NCBI RefSeq assembly: GCF_008370495.1
Contig: NZ_VTUX01000006.1
Span: 1-64,000, forward strand
Length of the DNA stretch: 64,000 bases
Source of the DNA: Pseudohalioglobus sediminis
GTDB lineage: Bacteria > Pseudomonadota > Gammaproteobacteria > Pseudomonadales > Halieaceae
Reading direction: 5' to 3'
Shown here one piece after another: positions 36,559-46,490 of the stretch (positions are counted from its first letter, which is position 1; every line of letters starts with the position of its first letter). The notes under the pieces are model-generated. The model did no database searches. It was not told the origin of the DNA and saw only the letters and a list, made by a program, of their open reading frames with translations. Position numbers and translations under genes: made by a program.

Positions 36559-37419
36559 TCAGTCTGAAAGCTCCTCGATCAGGTGATACGTCTCTTCTAT
36601 GTGGCTGTGGCTCGACGCGCCGAAAAGTATCGACTCGACACCTTTCAACCCACATACATACTCCATTGCTTCCCGGGGTCTCAGTGCGCCGGCAGCGAGG
36701 GCCTGCATAGCTATTCCGCGTACCTCACCATCCAGCAGTGCTTTCTCGTTGGCCTCAATTCCGCCGGTCATGCGGAAGCCAATTTTATTCAATGATGCAC
36801 AGATGATTGGTTTTTCGATTCCCAGACGATGCAGCCGTTCGGCTGCCAGTGGCAGATTCATCGTAATAAAACCCGGTTTCGCGCCATACTTGCTCGCTAC
36901 ATAGTCAGCGTAATGCAGAAAAAACTCGTCCATTCCCAGTCCCATCAGGAGGTCAGTAACAACATTTTGCAGGAATATGACCTCCGTGTTCGTTCCCTGG
37001 AACATTGCCATCTCCGCGTCCACCAGCATCTGCATGATCTTGAACGCATCGCGTTGAACTACCGCAGCACCACCCTTGATGAAACCTTCCATCACGTTCC
37101 CGCCGGTGAACCTGTTCAGGGCTCCGGTGATCCCTAGCTCTGTCACCGCATTCGCATATTTATGGGCATATGGCATACAGGGGTAGATTTTCCAGTCCGC
37201 GTACTTTGCGGGATTGGACCTGAAGTGGTCACAGATTTCCCCGATACGGGAGTAGGTTGTGCACATGAAGGTGCGAATTCCTACTTCATGTGCAGCGTCG
37301 AGCACCTTGAGTATTTCCCCAGTATCTTTGAAACGCTGTTCTTTCTTACGGGAGTTCTCTTGTGACAGGTGATCAACGCCAAAGAACTGGTTATCCCCAA
37401 ATATCACTCTATCCATCAT
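36559..37419 (-). CDS. Uncharacterised TIM-barrel-like (aldo/keto reductase-like) protein
   Basis: A 286-residue protein starting with two methionines (37419 or 37416). It opens with VIFGDNQFFGVDHLSQE and ends with GVESILFGASSHSHIEET, a pattern like the last strand and helix of aldo/keto reductase barrels. EVGIRTFMCTTYSRIGEIC and MNLPLAAERLHRLGIEKPII fit alternating strands and helices. The usual catalytic tetrad of aldo/keto reductases is not obvious. The next gene upstream, a Gfo/Idh/MocA oxidoreductase on the same strand, suggests joint sugar modification. Confidence 0.5.
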   Translation of the reverse strand: MMDRVIFGDNQFFGVDHLSQENSRKKEQRFKDTGEILKVLDAAHEVGIRTFMCTTYSRIGEICDHFRSNPAKYADWKIYPCMPYAHKYANAVTELGITGALNRFTGGNVMEGFIKGGAAVVQRDAFKIMQMLVDAEMAMFQGTNTEVIFLQNVVTDLLMGLGMDEFFLHYADYVASKYGAKPGFITMNLPLAAERLHRLGIEKPIICASLNKIGFRMTGGIEANEKALLDGEVRGIAMQALAAGALRPREAMEYVCGLKGVESILFGASSHSHIEETYHLIEELSD

Positions 37420-37455
37420 GTTCGCCTCGGCTGAGTCTGTTGATGCCGGTCCTGT

Positions 37456-38577
37456 TCAGGACGTGTAGTGGGCGTCGGACCCAGGATTAATGAGCAGCTT
37501 TAGTCTGGTCCAAAAACCGAGAGAGCTGAGATTTACCGGCTTCTTCGATTGCGAGATACCCGAATAGTCCCGTTCATTATCTGTAATCAATAGCTCTATG
37601 ACGCGATCCGTTTCCCCGGAATACTGAATAGAGTTCACTGAGTCAGTGCTTCCTGCTGACACTCTTGCAATAAAATCGTCGACCTGTGCTGAGTATTCTT
37701 CTCCTCGGAGATAATAGTCGACAGGAGCCGTGTGGTCCGTCAGATAACTAACCTTCCATCCATGTTCACCATCTCCGCCACCTGCCTTGTTCAGGTACAG
37801 CTTCAACTCCTGCGCGTCCGCCTCGATCCTTCCCTTTGTCCCGGATATCTTGATACTCGTGACCATCTTGCGAAAGCTTTCCTCACTCCAGCTCACGGTC
37901 ATCTGGCCACCAATACCGTCTTCGGTTATCAGGGTTGAATAAACCGCATCTTCGACATCCCGTGAGAAAACATGCTCAAGGCGTGTACCGCGCACTTCCC
38001 TGATTTCGCCAACCAGAAACTGAACAAGGTTGATCACGTGAGAAGCATAATCATACAGACATCCGCCTCCCTCTCCCCTGTTGGAACGCCAGGTAGCCTC
38101 CTTTGCTTCAACAACGACCGGGCCATAAGCCTCCGCAGAAAAGTGATAGATATTGCCCAACGTGCCTTCATCTATCAGGCGTTTGACCTCTCTGAACGTG
38201 CCAAGAAAACGATTGTGATAGCCTAACTGCACCAACAGTTTTCCTTCTTCAGCGATCCCGCGCAGCGTGGTTGTATCTTCGTAATTCAGGCAACAAGGCT
38301 TTTCCAGAAAAACGTGTACCCCCTGCTCCAAACAAAACCGCGCCAGCTGGAAGTGTAATTTGGTAGGTGTTGCCACGAAGACACAGTCAGGCTGTGTCTT
38401 TTCAATCATTTCCTTGTAGTCATCGTACATCGGTACAGAGGAGTACTTACCCATACCCCATCTCAGGAGCTTCGATGTGTCTGCGACGCCGACAAGTTCA
38501 ACGCCAGGATGCGCATTCAGAATGGCACAATGGGATATTCCCATTTTACCTAACCCAATCAATGCCGCTCTTACCAT
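37456..38577 (-). CDS. Gfo/Idh/MocA family sugar oxidoreductase
   Basis: A 373-residue NAD(P)-dependent enzyme from ATG 38577 (AGGGAG upstream; the frame opens at a TTG 27 bases earlier). The Rossmann motif is AALIGLGKMG and the family EKP motif is in VFLEKPCCLN. The C-terminal domain has EGGGCLYDYASHVINLVQF, giving the His/Asp region of the active site. Relatives oxidise or epimerise nucleotide sugars in polysaccharide loci. The substrate here is unknown. Confidence 0.9.
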   Translation of the reverse strand: MVRAALIGLGKMGISHCAILNAHPGVELVGVADTSKLLRWGMGKYSSVPMYDDYKEMIEKTQPDCVFVATPTKLHFQLARFCLEQGVHVFLEKPCCLNYEDTTTLRGIAEEGKLLVQLGYHNRFLGTFREVKRLIDEGTLGNIYHFSAEAYGPVVVEAKEATWRSNRGEGGGCLYDYASHVINLVQFLVGEIREVRGTRLEHVFSRDVEDAVYSTLITEDGIGGQMTVSWSEESFRKMVTSIKISGTKGRIEADAQELKLYLNKAGGGDGEHGWKVSYLTDHTAPVDYYLRGEEYSAQVDDFIARVSAGSTDSVNSIQYSGETDRVIELLITDNERDYSGISQSKKPVNLSSLGFWTRLKLLINPGSDAHYTS

Positions 38578-38727
38578 AATTTGCTCCCTATCGATTCCAC
38601 GCAATCATGCATCAAACAAAAATGCTTGACGCTGGCATGAAACCTGATTTCGGTCATATCGTTCCAAGACGCTTACAATTGCCGAAAGACCTTCGCAAAA
38701 TTACAGCGCATAACCGATACAAATCTT

Positions 38728-39990
38728 CTAGCCTCCCGGTATATCCGGCAGACCGCTTTTCTCTCTGCGCTGTTCGTAAGCTACTCTGATCAGTATTGCA
38801 GCGCACAAACTAATCAGAAAAATTCGCGGCTGCAGCATAAACTGATTCAGCGTTATCGCAGAAATAACGATGAAGCTGAAGTAACCCAAAACAAACAGAA
38901 CAAGCACTCTATGCCTTGGATTGGCAGAGCGGCTTGTCCGCATAATCCCGTTTATAAAAAAGTAATAAAGCGCAACCAACCAGAGAGCGCCAAGTATGCC
39001 GAAACTCTTCAGCCACCTTGTATAGCCAAGATCAGCTTTTGCCGCTACGTCCTGCAATTCGATCTCTTGCAGAGTCTTATACTTGGCTTCTTCATCCAGT
39101 CTAAGGGCCCCTACGCCATCGCCAAACCACACGTTCTTCTTAAAGTGCTCGATATCGGTCGACATAAAGTCCAACCTGGAACCCCAGGTGCCACTTGACT
39201 CGGATATGCTCTCAACACTGGACACGAACACAGATTCCAGGAGATTCTCTTCCATCGCATTTTCAACAAGAAGATACCCCGCGATGGAGAAGAAACCGGT
39301 AATAAAAAGTATCTTGTACTGACGCCTGAACAGAAGAAGCCCCATAATGACGATGGTCAACGAAAGAAGACGTCCGCGTGACTGCCTGAAAATGTGAGCA
39401 GCATACAAAACAACGGTCTTAAGACTTGAGATGCCTTTCTCTCGCGGTTCTTCCGACCATTTACTGAACTGCCACAGCGTCGACAACGTCAACAGATCCA
39501 TACCTGGGATGTAAGCCCGTACGATACCGGAGCGGATACCCTGACCCTCAGCCCAATCGTGGTGAAATACCACTGGGTTGATGTAATTGATTACAGACAA
39601 ACCGATAAGAATAAACGCAACCCACGTGAGAAGGTCCAGAAATTGGTGCAATTTCCTTGAGTCATCGAGGAGATACAGAATCACCAGGAAAGCAATGTAA
39701 CACCAATAAGTTCTGGTGATGATGAGGCCGTCAATCAGAGGCTGTTGATAATTTATAGATGCCAGTGCTGCCTGTATGGCTATAAGAAAAAAAATACCGA
39801 TCACTATCAGGACATAGGGCGTCATGTAGATGGACCAGTCTTTTGTTCGGATAAAGGCAATGCCGACACCCAACAAAAGCCACATGATGGCCATATCGGA
39901 AAATTTCACACCAGCGAGGGTCTCGGAGGGAGACAGAGTGTAAAAACCCGAAGGGAGGGCGAACAATACTATCAGGTACAGGTATCTCAA
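38728..39990 (-). CDS. Wzy-like O-antigen/EPS polymerase
   Basis: A 420-residue membrane protein with 10-12 hydrophobic segments and a large loop between about 225 and 335 containing WGSRLDFM and WFGDGVGALR, as in O-antigen ligase/polymerase (Wzy_C-like) proteins. It would polymerise lipid-linked repeats in the periplasm. The start is TTG 39990: an in-frame stop lies five codons upstream and there is no ATG or GTG, while GGA sits 8 bases before. Sequence conservation in this family is low, so function is inferred from topology and context. Confidence 0.72.
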   Translation of the reverse strand: MRYLYLIVLFALPSGFYTLSPSETLAGVKFSDMAIMWLLLGVGIAFIRTKDWSIYMTPYVLIVIGIFFLIAIQAALASINYQQPLIDGLIITRTYWCYIAFLVILYLLDDSRKLHQFLDLLTWVAFILIGLSVINYINPVVFHHDWAEGQGIRSGIVRAYIPGMDLLTLSTLWQFSKWSEEPREKGISSLKTVVLYAAHIFRQSRGRLLSLTIVIMGLLLFRRQYKILFITGFFSIAGYLLVENAMEENLLESVFVSSVESISESSGTWGSRLDFMSTDIEHFKKNVWFGDGVGALRLDEEAKYKTLQEIELQDVAAKADLGYTRWLKSFGILGALWLVALYYFFINGIMRTSRSANPRHRVLVLFVLGYFSFIVISAITLNQFMLQPRIFLISLCAAILIRVAYEQRREKSGLPDIPGG

Positions 39991-40153
39991 AATCGATTCC
40001 GATCAAATGTCAAAGTACACAGGTCCAAACTCCGCGGCATGGGCACTTTTCCACCGTAAATTCTCGGACACCAGATTCAAAAAAGCCTGAACGCAATTTC
40101 GCATTCAACCGGGTTCCGGGGGGAGTTTCCATAAAACTCGCTCATAAACCAGA

Positions 40154-40651
40154 CTATGCCTCCACAATGAAACTGCGAATTCTGCGAATGAAGTCTTCTG
40201 GAGCAAATTTCTCGGCGCGCTTGAACTGGGCTTGCTTGGCGTATTCCAAAGCGTTGCTTATAGCTTGCCCAATCTCGCTTTCGTCCCAGGCTACAAAAAT
40301 ACCTTCCTTGCCCTCAAACTTCTTCGCAGTCGCACATTGATGGTCGGTTGTCGCCTCTCTTAACTCCGCGCGTCTCGGCATTATCACAAGTGGCTTGCCA
40401 ATCGTCATCGCACTAATGATTGACCCCATGCCTGCGTGGGCAATCATTAATACTGATGCCTCAGCAAGTTGTGAGTACTTGGTTGGATCAACGAAATCGT
40501 GATGTTCGCTGTGCAAAGGCACATAATCCTGCTCCGAAAGCTTACCGACCTGAGCCACAATGTCGAGCTCTGAATTCTCACGGCCCCATTCATCTACTGC
40601 CTTTACAAGCCTTGAGAATGGCAACTCGCTTCCCACAGACAGAAAAATCAT
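40154..40651 (-). CDS. Alg13-like glycosyltransferase subunit
   Basis: A 165-residue GT28 C-terminal-type protein from ATG 40651, which overlaps the previous stop as ATGA. Features are IFLSVGSELPFSRLVKAVDEW, AHAGMGSIISAMTIGKPLVIMPR and DHQ for UDP-sugar binding, as in EpsF/PssE/CpsG-like proteins. It works with the membrane-anchoring Alg14-like partner encoded just before it. Confidence 0.85.
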   Translation of the reverse strand: MIFLSVGSELPFSRLVKAVDEWGRENSELDIVAQVGKLSEQDYVPLHSEHHDFVDPTKYSQLAEASVLMIAHAGMGSIISAMTIGKPLVIMPRRAELREATTDHQCATAKKFEGKEGIFVAWDESEIGQAISNALEYAKQAQFKRAEKFAPEDFIRRIRSFIVEA

Positions 40652-41166
40652 ATCACCGCCCCCCAATACTCCGGGCGTCTATCGTCCGGCTTGTATCGCT
40701 GGCCGTCACCTTCCGCAACTTCAGGCCATTGCGTCAGACAAACGTCGGCATGCTTGAGAATCTGCTGGCCTGAAAAAGACAGTTGTTCCGCATTTGCGAT
40801 GCTGTCAATCCAGAGTGTTTTGGCCGAGAACAGTTTTCCGATTCTCAGCGCAAAGAAACCCAATGAAGACCCTGTAGAGATCACGACATCAGGCCTTTCC
40901 CTGACGATCACCCTGAGCACGTCAAAGACAACTCTTATCTGCGCGAGCTTGTTCCACCTGTTAGCGATAACCGTGCGATAGAAGCGCGGCGTAGGTAGCG
41001 AACGCTCAGTCGCATAGGTCAGAACTTCTTCCCTGCACCCCGGCTCCGTCGTCATGTATGCAACATCGCAACCGTCAAAAGCTGGCCTGAATCGCATCAA
41101 CTGCACCCAGTGTCCACCGCTGGAACTGACGGCGAGAACCCTTTTCTTGTGTAAATCGCTTCCCAT
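40648..41166 (-). CDS. Alg14-like glycosyltransferase subunit
   Basis: A 172-residue protein with VLAVSSSGGHWVQLM near the start and PDVVISTGSSLGFFALRIGK and LWIDSIANAEQLSFSG, typical of Alg14/PssD/CpsF-like acceptor-binding subunits. The C-terminus WPEVAEGD is common in the family. With the Alg13-like partner (four-base overlap) it forms a two-part GT-B glycosyltransferase, splitting what MurG carries as one chain. Confidence 0.87.
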   Translation of the reverse strand: MGSDLHKKRVLAVSSSGGHWVQLMRFRPAFDGCDVAYMTTEPGCREEVLTYATERSLPTPRFYRTVIANRWNKLAQIRVVFDVLRVIVRERPDVVISTGSSLGFFALRIGKLFSAKTLWIDSIANAEQLSFSGQQILKHADVCLTQWPEVAEGDGQRYKPDDRRPEYWGAVI

Positions 41167-41310
41167 TTATACGATCAGCCTGTTCTGATTCAGCAGAGAA
41201 CCACCCGCCACTAGAGTGCTTTCATCCTTGTCTTGCACGTTAATTCCGTATCCAGATTGATATGCCATAGTGTTAATCCAAACGTGGATAAGCCCGTGAA
41301 TGACTTCGAA

Positions 41311-42666
41311 TCAGGCACGTACAATTCTATCCCTATGCTCACTGACATCCTTGGTAGCATTACGCGTATCGACAACGATCTTGCAGGAGTCAACGAGGCG
41401 ACTGAAGTCGATAACATCGTGGTCAGTACAAATCAGCGCAGCATCAAAGCCACCCGCAGCAAGGTCGCCATCGCCAATCGATTGCATGCCCATCAGTTCC
41501 GGATATTCGCGGGTCTTAGGAATGACACTGACGTAAGGATCGTAGTACGCCACATCTGCACCAGCCTCTTTCAGCTTTCTAAGAATTAAAAGTGCCGGGC
41601 TCTCTCTTGTGTCATCAATATTCTTTTTGTATGCCACACCCACCAGGAGTATTTTTGACCGTCTCAATCCCTTGGCTAGATTCATGTCCAGGGCCTCTCG
41701 CAGACGCATCACGACATAATCGGGCATTGAGTTATTTATTTCACCGGCCAATTCGATAAAGCGTGTCGCCACGCCATACTCTCGCGCTTTCCAGGTGAGA
41801 TAGAAGGGATCTATTGGAATACAGTGCCCACCAAGCCCTGGACCGGGATAGAATGGCATAAACCCGAAAGGCTTGGTTTTTGCCGCCTCAATGACCTCCC
41901 AGATATTGATCCCCATTTTCTCGAATGTCACTTTCAGTTCGTTGACCAGAGAGATATTGACCGCCCTGAAGATATTTTCCGTGAGTTTGACAGCCTCGGC
42001 TGTTGCCAGGGAACTCACTGGAACCACTTCGCCAACAACCAACTCGTAGAACATGCAGCCAAGGCGCAACGCATCGCTTGTTTCGCCTCCCACAATTTTT
42101 GGCGTAGTCGAGGTACTATACTGCGTATTACCGGGGTCTTCCCGCTCAGGAGAATAAACGAGGAAGACATCTTCCCCGGTCTTTAGGCCCGTAGCTTCAA
42201 TTACAGGTCTGATTACTTCATCGGTTGTACCCGGATAAGTCGTCGATTCGAGTGAGACAATCTGGCCCTTCTTCAGATATTTGGCAGCCAGGGTCACCGT
42301 GTTTTCAACGTAGGACAGATCTGGCTCACGATATTTATTCAATGGTGTAGGAACACATATGACAATGACATCAACATCAGCAATCACTTCTGGGGAGGAT
42401 GTAGCTTTAAGACTACCTTGTTCAACAGCCTTGGCCACCGCTTCCGATGCAACGGTCTTCAGATACGACCTACCCTGATTTATCTGCCTGGGTTTCTCCT
42501 CATCGATGTCAAAGCCAATGACCGATAATCCCTTTTCACAGAAAGCGATCGCCAGTGGCAGACCAACATAGCCAAGACCCATTATTCCAATTACAACCTT
42601 CCTGTCCGAGATTTTCTTGGCAAGTTCGTTGGCGATAGGAGAGCTTAACGCTCCTGAGTCACTCAT
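41311..42666 (-). CDS. UDP-sugar 6-dehydrogenase (WbpA/WecC-like)
   Basis: A 451-residue enzyme. The NAD-binding site is IGIMGLGYVGLPLA, the central domain has the lysine and AVKLTENIFRAVNISLVNEL, and the catalytic cysteine is in GGHCIPIDP. It makes a UDP-uronic acid. The sequence is closer to UDP-N-acetylglucosamine dehydrogenases of the WbpA type than to UDP-glucose dehydrogenases, from memory, so UDP-GlcNAcA is likely. AAGGAA precedes the ATG. It supplies a charged sugar for the polysaccharide. Confidence 0.9.
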   Translation of the reverse strand: MSDSGALSSPIANELAKKISDRKVVIGIMGLGYVGLPLAIAFCEKGLSVIGFDIDEEKPRQINQGRSYLKTVASEAVAKAVEQGSLKATSSPEVIADVDVIVICVPTPLNKYREPDLSYVENTVTLAAKYLKKGQIVSLESTTYPGTTDEVIRPVIEATGLKTGEDVFLVYSPEREDPGNTQYSTSTTPKIVGGETSDALRLGCMFYELVVGEVVPVSSLATAEAVKLTENIFRAVNISLVNELKVTFEKMGINIWEVIEAAKTKPFGFMPFYPGPGLGGHCIPIDPFYLTWKAREYGVATRFIELAGEINNSMPDYVVMRLREALDMNLAKGLRRSKILLVGVAYKKNIDDTRESPALLILRKLKEAGADVAYYDPYVSVIPKTREYPELMGMQSIGDGDLAAGGFDAALICTDHDVIDFSRLVDSCKIVVDTRNATKDVSEHRDRIVRA

Positions 42667-43094
42667 GCTGATTTCCTTAACTTGGCCTGTTACAGGCGAT
42701 GGAAAGTTAGACGTCCTGAAAAGCTACGATATACTCGCGATTTACTCTGTGCTCGATGCACCAGAGAGTCTAACCTGCACGGATAATTGTCGCTGCTTTT
42801 TTATCGTTTAACTAGAAGCACATCACAGATTTCCGGCATTACGTGAACGTTTTGCCCCCTTGCGAGACTGCCGGGTTGCCCGTGAATCGGGGCTGTCACA
42901 GAAGGGCTTCTTGGACTAATCTAGCTATTTTCGGACTATCCGTATGGCACATAATCTTCATCACCCGGCCTTACCCTGGTAGAAGATCTCCGCACAACAG
43001 CAAGCAGAAGTGCCGCTACCAGGTGTATGTAGCGGGCAATAGATTCAGGCAATTTGCCGGAAACAACTAAGCCAGTCGACCCACTAGCCGATGA
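42667..43094. other. Gene-free spacer
   Basis: No gene is seen in these 428 bases. A hairpin pairs TGCCGCTAC (43011-43019) with GTAGCGGGCA (43029-43038, one bulge) without a U-tract. Confidence 0.35.
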
Positions 43095-43979
43095 CTAGGA
43101 GATGTTGAACCATTTTCCCAGATCTAAGCCAGTCATCTGTTGTAAAGAGTCCATGTCTTTTCTATATCCGCGAAGCAGTCTTTCCCTCAGGTCGTCAGGC
43201 ACTTTCAGGTCGCTTCCGGGTTTTTCATTCAAGGCCAGAATTCTCGCCCTCAGACCCAGTCGAAAGCGCTCATTTGGCAGAATCAGCCTTATCAGTTCTT
43301 TATGCCAGCCATCGCGTTTGATCAATCGAAGTAATCCAGCGCTTCTGGGTACCGCGGCCTGATGGAACTTCTCCACTGTTGAGTCGGGTTCGACAGTGGG
43401 ATCGAGACCGAGAAAGTCGTAACACTTCCTGATTTCACTCACCGGGTCTTCTGCCAGGTCTTCCGAGAGCAAAAACAGCATGTTTGAGCGATCCACAAAT
43501 GGCGTAAAGCGCTCCAGTTGCCTGGCATAAAATCCTCGATCAGCGTAGCTGTAGTGCATCCTGTTAACATCATCAAGCGCAATCCTTGCTGACTCTGCAG
43601 CAAGTGCATCCTCGAAAGATAGCTCCTCAAGTCCTCGACGGTAGGTCATCAAGTAGTGCGAGAATGCGCGATCCACCGGATTTCGAAACACAAAAATCAG
43701 CTTGATATTTGCCAGATCCAGATTCGCCCTCATCCTGTCCAGGCATTGAAAGAAATACATGTAGTCGGGATCAACCTCGCCGACAGCAGCCTCCCCATTC
43801 CAGTCACCAAAAAAATGCTCTTCGTAATAGCCGATGCCACGTGAGAATATCTCGTCTCGCAGGAAAAATTTTGTCTCTTTCTGCTCGGGAAGATACACCT
43901 CGGGATGTGCTCGAAGGTATTCGTGCAACGACGTAGTGCCACTCTTTTGAGCGCCGACAACTAGAAAATTCGGAAGCAA
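43095..43979 (-). CDS. Sulfotransferase (PAPS-dependent)
   Basis: A 294-residue sulfotransferase of the heparan-sulfate N/O-sulfotransferase-like group. The 5'-phosphate loop is VVGAQKSGTTSLHEYL, the 3'-phosphate part is IFVFRNPVDRAFSHY, and YARQLERF is typical. It would move sulfate from PAPS to a polysaccharide hydroxyl or amine. The start is TTG 43979, the only usable start after an in-frame stop 45 bases upstream. This is the first of four sulfotransferase genes here. Confidence 0.9.
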   Translation of the reverse strand: MLPNFLVVGAQKSGTTSLHEYLRAHPEVYLPEQKETKFFLRDEIFSRGIGYYEEHFFGDWNGEAAVGEVDPDYMYFFQCLDRMRANLDLANIKLIFVFRNPVDRAFSHYLMTYRRGLEELSFEDALAAESARIALDDVNRMHYSYADRGFYARQLERFTPFVDRSNMLFLLSEDLAEDPVSEIRKCYDFLGLDPTVEPDSTVEKFHQAAVPRSAGLLRLIKRDGWHKELIRLILPNERFRLGLRARILALNEKPGSDLKVPDDLRERLLRGYRKDMDSLQQMTGLDLGKWFNIS

Positions 43980-44411
43980 GACAGGAGACCAATTGTGAAC
44001 CGATTCAAATACCGCTTCAGTTTAGATGAATCCTGATGCGTGCTGTAGCAAAATATCTGCATGAATCACACTGATTAGCAAAAAATGCGAAGGTGAACAC
44101 ATTTTCTCCCTACCGCAAGCCGCATACGCTAGCCTGCCCTGACATACTAAATATGATCCTGAGTTACTTTCCGAAAAGTCTGTGTAGTGGTTCCATATGC
44201 TGGAAGTCCGCCAACACCCAGGAGCTGCCTGCTGGCAGGATAGACACTAATAATTGGCAACTGCCAGGCAATTAGAAGATACTTTGATAGCTTTAGCGCC
44301 AACTTCACTATTCGAAAGTCTATAATGGGAGTCGGCGCAGGTAGAGTGCAAACAAACGTTTTGCTACTGATATACAAGTTTCTACCTGAATGAAGCAATA
44401 AGGGGGATTGT
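43980..44411. other. Gene-free spacer between divergent sulfotransferase genes
   Basis: No gene is seen. It must hold promoters for both neighbours. A TATAAT at 44321-44326 lies 86 bases before the plus-strand gene; no convincing -35 sits 17 bases upstream of it. Confidence 0.35.
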
Positions 44412-45311
44412 GTGAAAATAGCTTTTCATATCGGCTACCACAAGACGGCCACGACATGGCTTCAGAAAGAGTACCTGCCAAGGCATCACCAGATCGGCGC
44501 CATATACAGGACAAGTCATCCACAGCAGAACCCGCTGATAAACTACCTTATCTCGACGCCCGAGCAAAAGTTTGACGCCGGCCACTGCAGGGCTTTGCTT
44601 GATGAGCAGATTTCGCTGGTATCAGCAGGCGGGCAACAACATGTTGCTGTCGTCTCGGCTGAACGACTGTCCGGATTTCCCCTGTCTGGTGGCTTCGACA
44701 GTGTATACATTGCGGGCAGGATCCAGAAAGTCGCGCCCGAGGCCAGGATTTTTATGGTTGTCAGGGAACAGGCAGACATGATCACGTCAGTCTACAAGCA
44801 AATGGTCCTGGAAGGATATCCAGGTTCTTTGGAACAGATGCTTAACAGCAAGAACTGGAAAATGGCTGGCTTCAATCGAGCTTTTTACGAGTACGATGCA
44901 ATGATCAAGGAGTACCAGAAGCGCTTTGGTCCAGAGAAAGTGCTGGCGCTGCCGTACGAGATGATGCGTTATACACCGGAAGACTTTATAAATCGCTTGT
45001 GTCGCTTTCTCGATATAGACTTCGTGCCGGCTCCGGAAGCGAAAAAAGTGGTGAACAAGGCGCTCCCCTCGCGCAGCATCAAATTTCTTAGCCACCTGAA
45101 TAAGTATCGGAAAACTGAGATCAATCCATACCCTTCGATAAGAATACCCAATAGGATGATTGATGCACTTGTCGACACCCACGTTTCAATGACCAGCAGG
45201 GACATTGAATTGCTCTCAGCCCAAGCGCGGCGTGAGTTACATGAATACTATCGACCTTCCAATGATCGCCTCAAAGACCTCATCGGCATAGATTTCCACG
45301 CCTTCAAGTGA
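44412..45311 (+). CDS. Sulfotransferase-like protein
   Basis: A 299-residue protein starting at GTG 44412 behind AAGGGGG. The N-terminal loop HIGYHKTATTWLQKEYL and the IFMVVREQADMITSVYKQ stretch match PAPS-binding elements. The C-terminal half is helical with EKVLALPYEMMRYTPEDFINRLC. It differs clearly from the other three sulfotransferases and probably acts at another position. Confidence 0.8.
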   Translation: MKIAFHIGYHKTATTWLQKEYLPRHHQIGAIYRTSHPQQNPLINYLISTPEQKFDAGHCRALLDEQISLVSAGGQQHVAVVSAERLSGFPLSGGFDSVYIAGRIQKVAPEARIFMVVREQADMITSVYKQMVLEGYPGSLEQMLNSKNWKMAGFNRAFYEYDAMIKEYQKRFGPEKVLALPYEMMRYTPEDFINRLCRFLDIDFVPAPEAKKVVNKALPSRSIKFLSHLNKYRKTEINPYPSIRIPNRMIDALVDTHVSMTSRDIELLSAQARRELHEYYRPSNDRLKDLIGIDFHAFK

Positions 45312-45581
45312 TTCAGAAATTCTCGCTTCGATTTTTGTAAAAAACGAATACCGATGTCTCGCCGCAACACTGAATTACTTGGGAGATAACCTGTGCGTAT
45401 ATCCAACTGGAAAAATCTGACAAAACCAACGCTACTGCGCTTCATCCTCCATTCACCGGGCCCAATCTTTAACAGCTGGAAAAGGAACACCATTGAGATA
45501 TTCAACTGGAAAGCGTCACTCAACGGACCTGTGAAAAAAGGATTGCACCGTGCGATTTTGTCTATGCAACGCTCGACGGAA

Positions 45582-46490
45582 CTAAACCTGGTCTTTCTCC
45601 TCTTCGTTCGTGCTTTCAGCGCACTGTTTCCGATAACTCTCGTCTAACTGCTCACGAAGACCCTCACAAAGGTTCTCTATGTCGGATGCAATTTCCGGAC
45701 GCTTTCGTTTGCCAAGCGACTTGCTGTGGACGTTTTCTACCATTTTCCCTGTGAAGTGACATCCCACGTATTCAGTGATGCTCTTCATTTCTATGGAAGG
45801 GTTGCTCACGAAAGCTTCGTACTGGAACAATCTGACGCGACTATTCTGGTCAAGGCCCAGGTTGTAAAAGAGACGATTCCGTATGTACCACATAAGCGCA
45901 GCGCCGTCGTTGACTGATAGCCTCTCGATGTTCATCGTCTTCAGTAATTGGCTATCTTCCGCGCTAAGACTCTCCAACTGCCATGCGATACTGCCATTGC
46001 TCACGTAATTGCTAAAAACATCCAGTGGATGGCGACCAAAGCGCTCGACTGCCGAGTTGACGCGATCAGCATAGTCCCGATAAGCCCACAACGATTTGGC
46101 CTCCGGCCAATGCTCAAGCAACTCGTTCGCTCGGTGCCCATCCTTAAGTGGCTTAAAGATGAGAAAATTGTACGGGTTATCCTCGATTACCTTCTCGACC
46201 GTCTTTATGTCCAGAAGTGAGTATGACTCAAACGCCCTGGGGTCCGACTCGCCCAGGTTCATAATCTCAGGACTTCGCCCGAAACACTCTCCAAGCATGG
46301 TCGTACCGCTTCGCTGTGCTCCGAATATGAACACTGGCATGGTATTACCGGCACCACCGCCTCGCACCCTCCACCACAGTTTATGTGCCAGATCGTATGA
46401 GCGGTCTCGCAGCTTTAGAAAGTTCTTCCTGTTGATTTTATCCAGAGTGCTCACTCGCTCACCATCTAACTGAAAATGTGAAGAGAACAT
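45582..46490 (-). CDS. Sulfotransferase
   Basis: A 302-residue protein. After about 45 N-terminal residues comes FIFGAQRSGTTMLGECF, the PAPS 5'-phosphate loop, and later SLWAYRDYADRVNSAVERF as the 3'-phosphate region and VRLFQYEAFVSNPSIEM. AAGAAGAGCGG precedes the ATG. It is convergent with the sulfotransferase gene at 44412. The N-terminal 45 residues are basic and aromatic. Confidence 0.85.
   Translation of the reverse strand: MFSSHFQLDGERVSTLDKINRKNFLKLRDRSYDLAHKLWWRVRGGGAGNTMPVFIFGAQRSGTTMLGECFGRSPEIMNLGESDPRAFESYSLLDIKTVEKVIEDNPYNFLIFKPLKDGHRANELLEHWPEAKSLWAYRDYADRVNSAVERFGRHPLDVFSNYVSNGSIAWQLESLSAEDSQLLKTMNIERLSVNDGAALMWYIRNRLFYNLGLDQNSRVRLFQYEAFVSNPSIEMKSITEYVGCHFTGKMVENVHSKSLGKRKRPEIASDIENLCEGLREQLDESYRKQCAESTNEEEKDQV

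Noticed and set aside
42945-42962. TGGCACATAATCTTC as a sigma-54 promoter
   Set aside because: The -24 half is perfect but the -12 half lacks GC at the correct distance, and no gene starts on that strand nearby.
45393-45647. An 84-residue plus-strand frame between two sulfotransferase genes
   Set aside because: It overlaps the 3' end of the minus-strand sulfotransferase gene at 45582, has no recognisable family, and its composition is not gene-like. The real gene explains the overlap.
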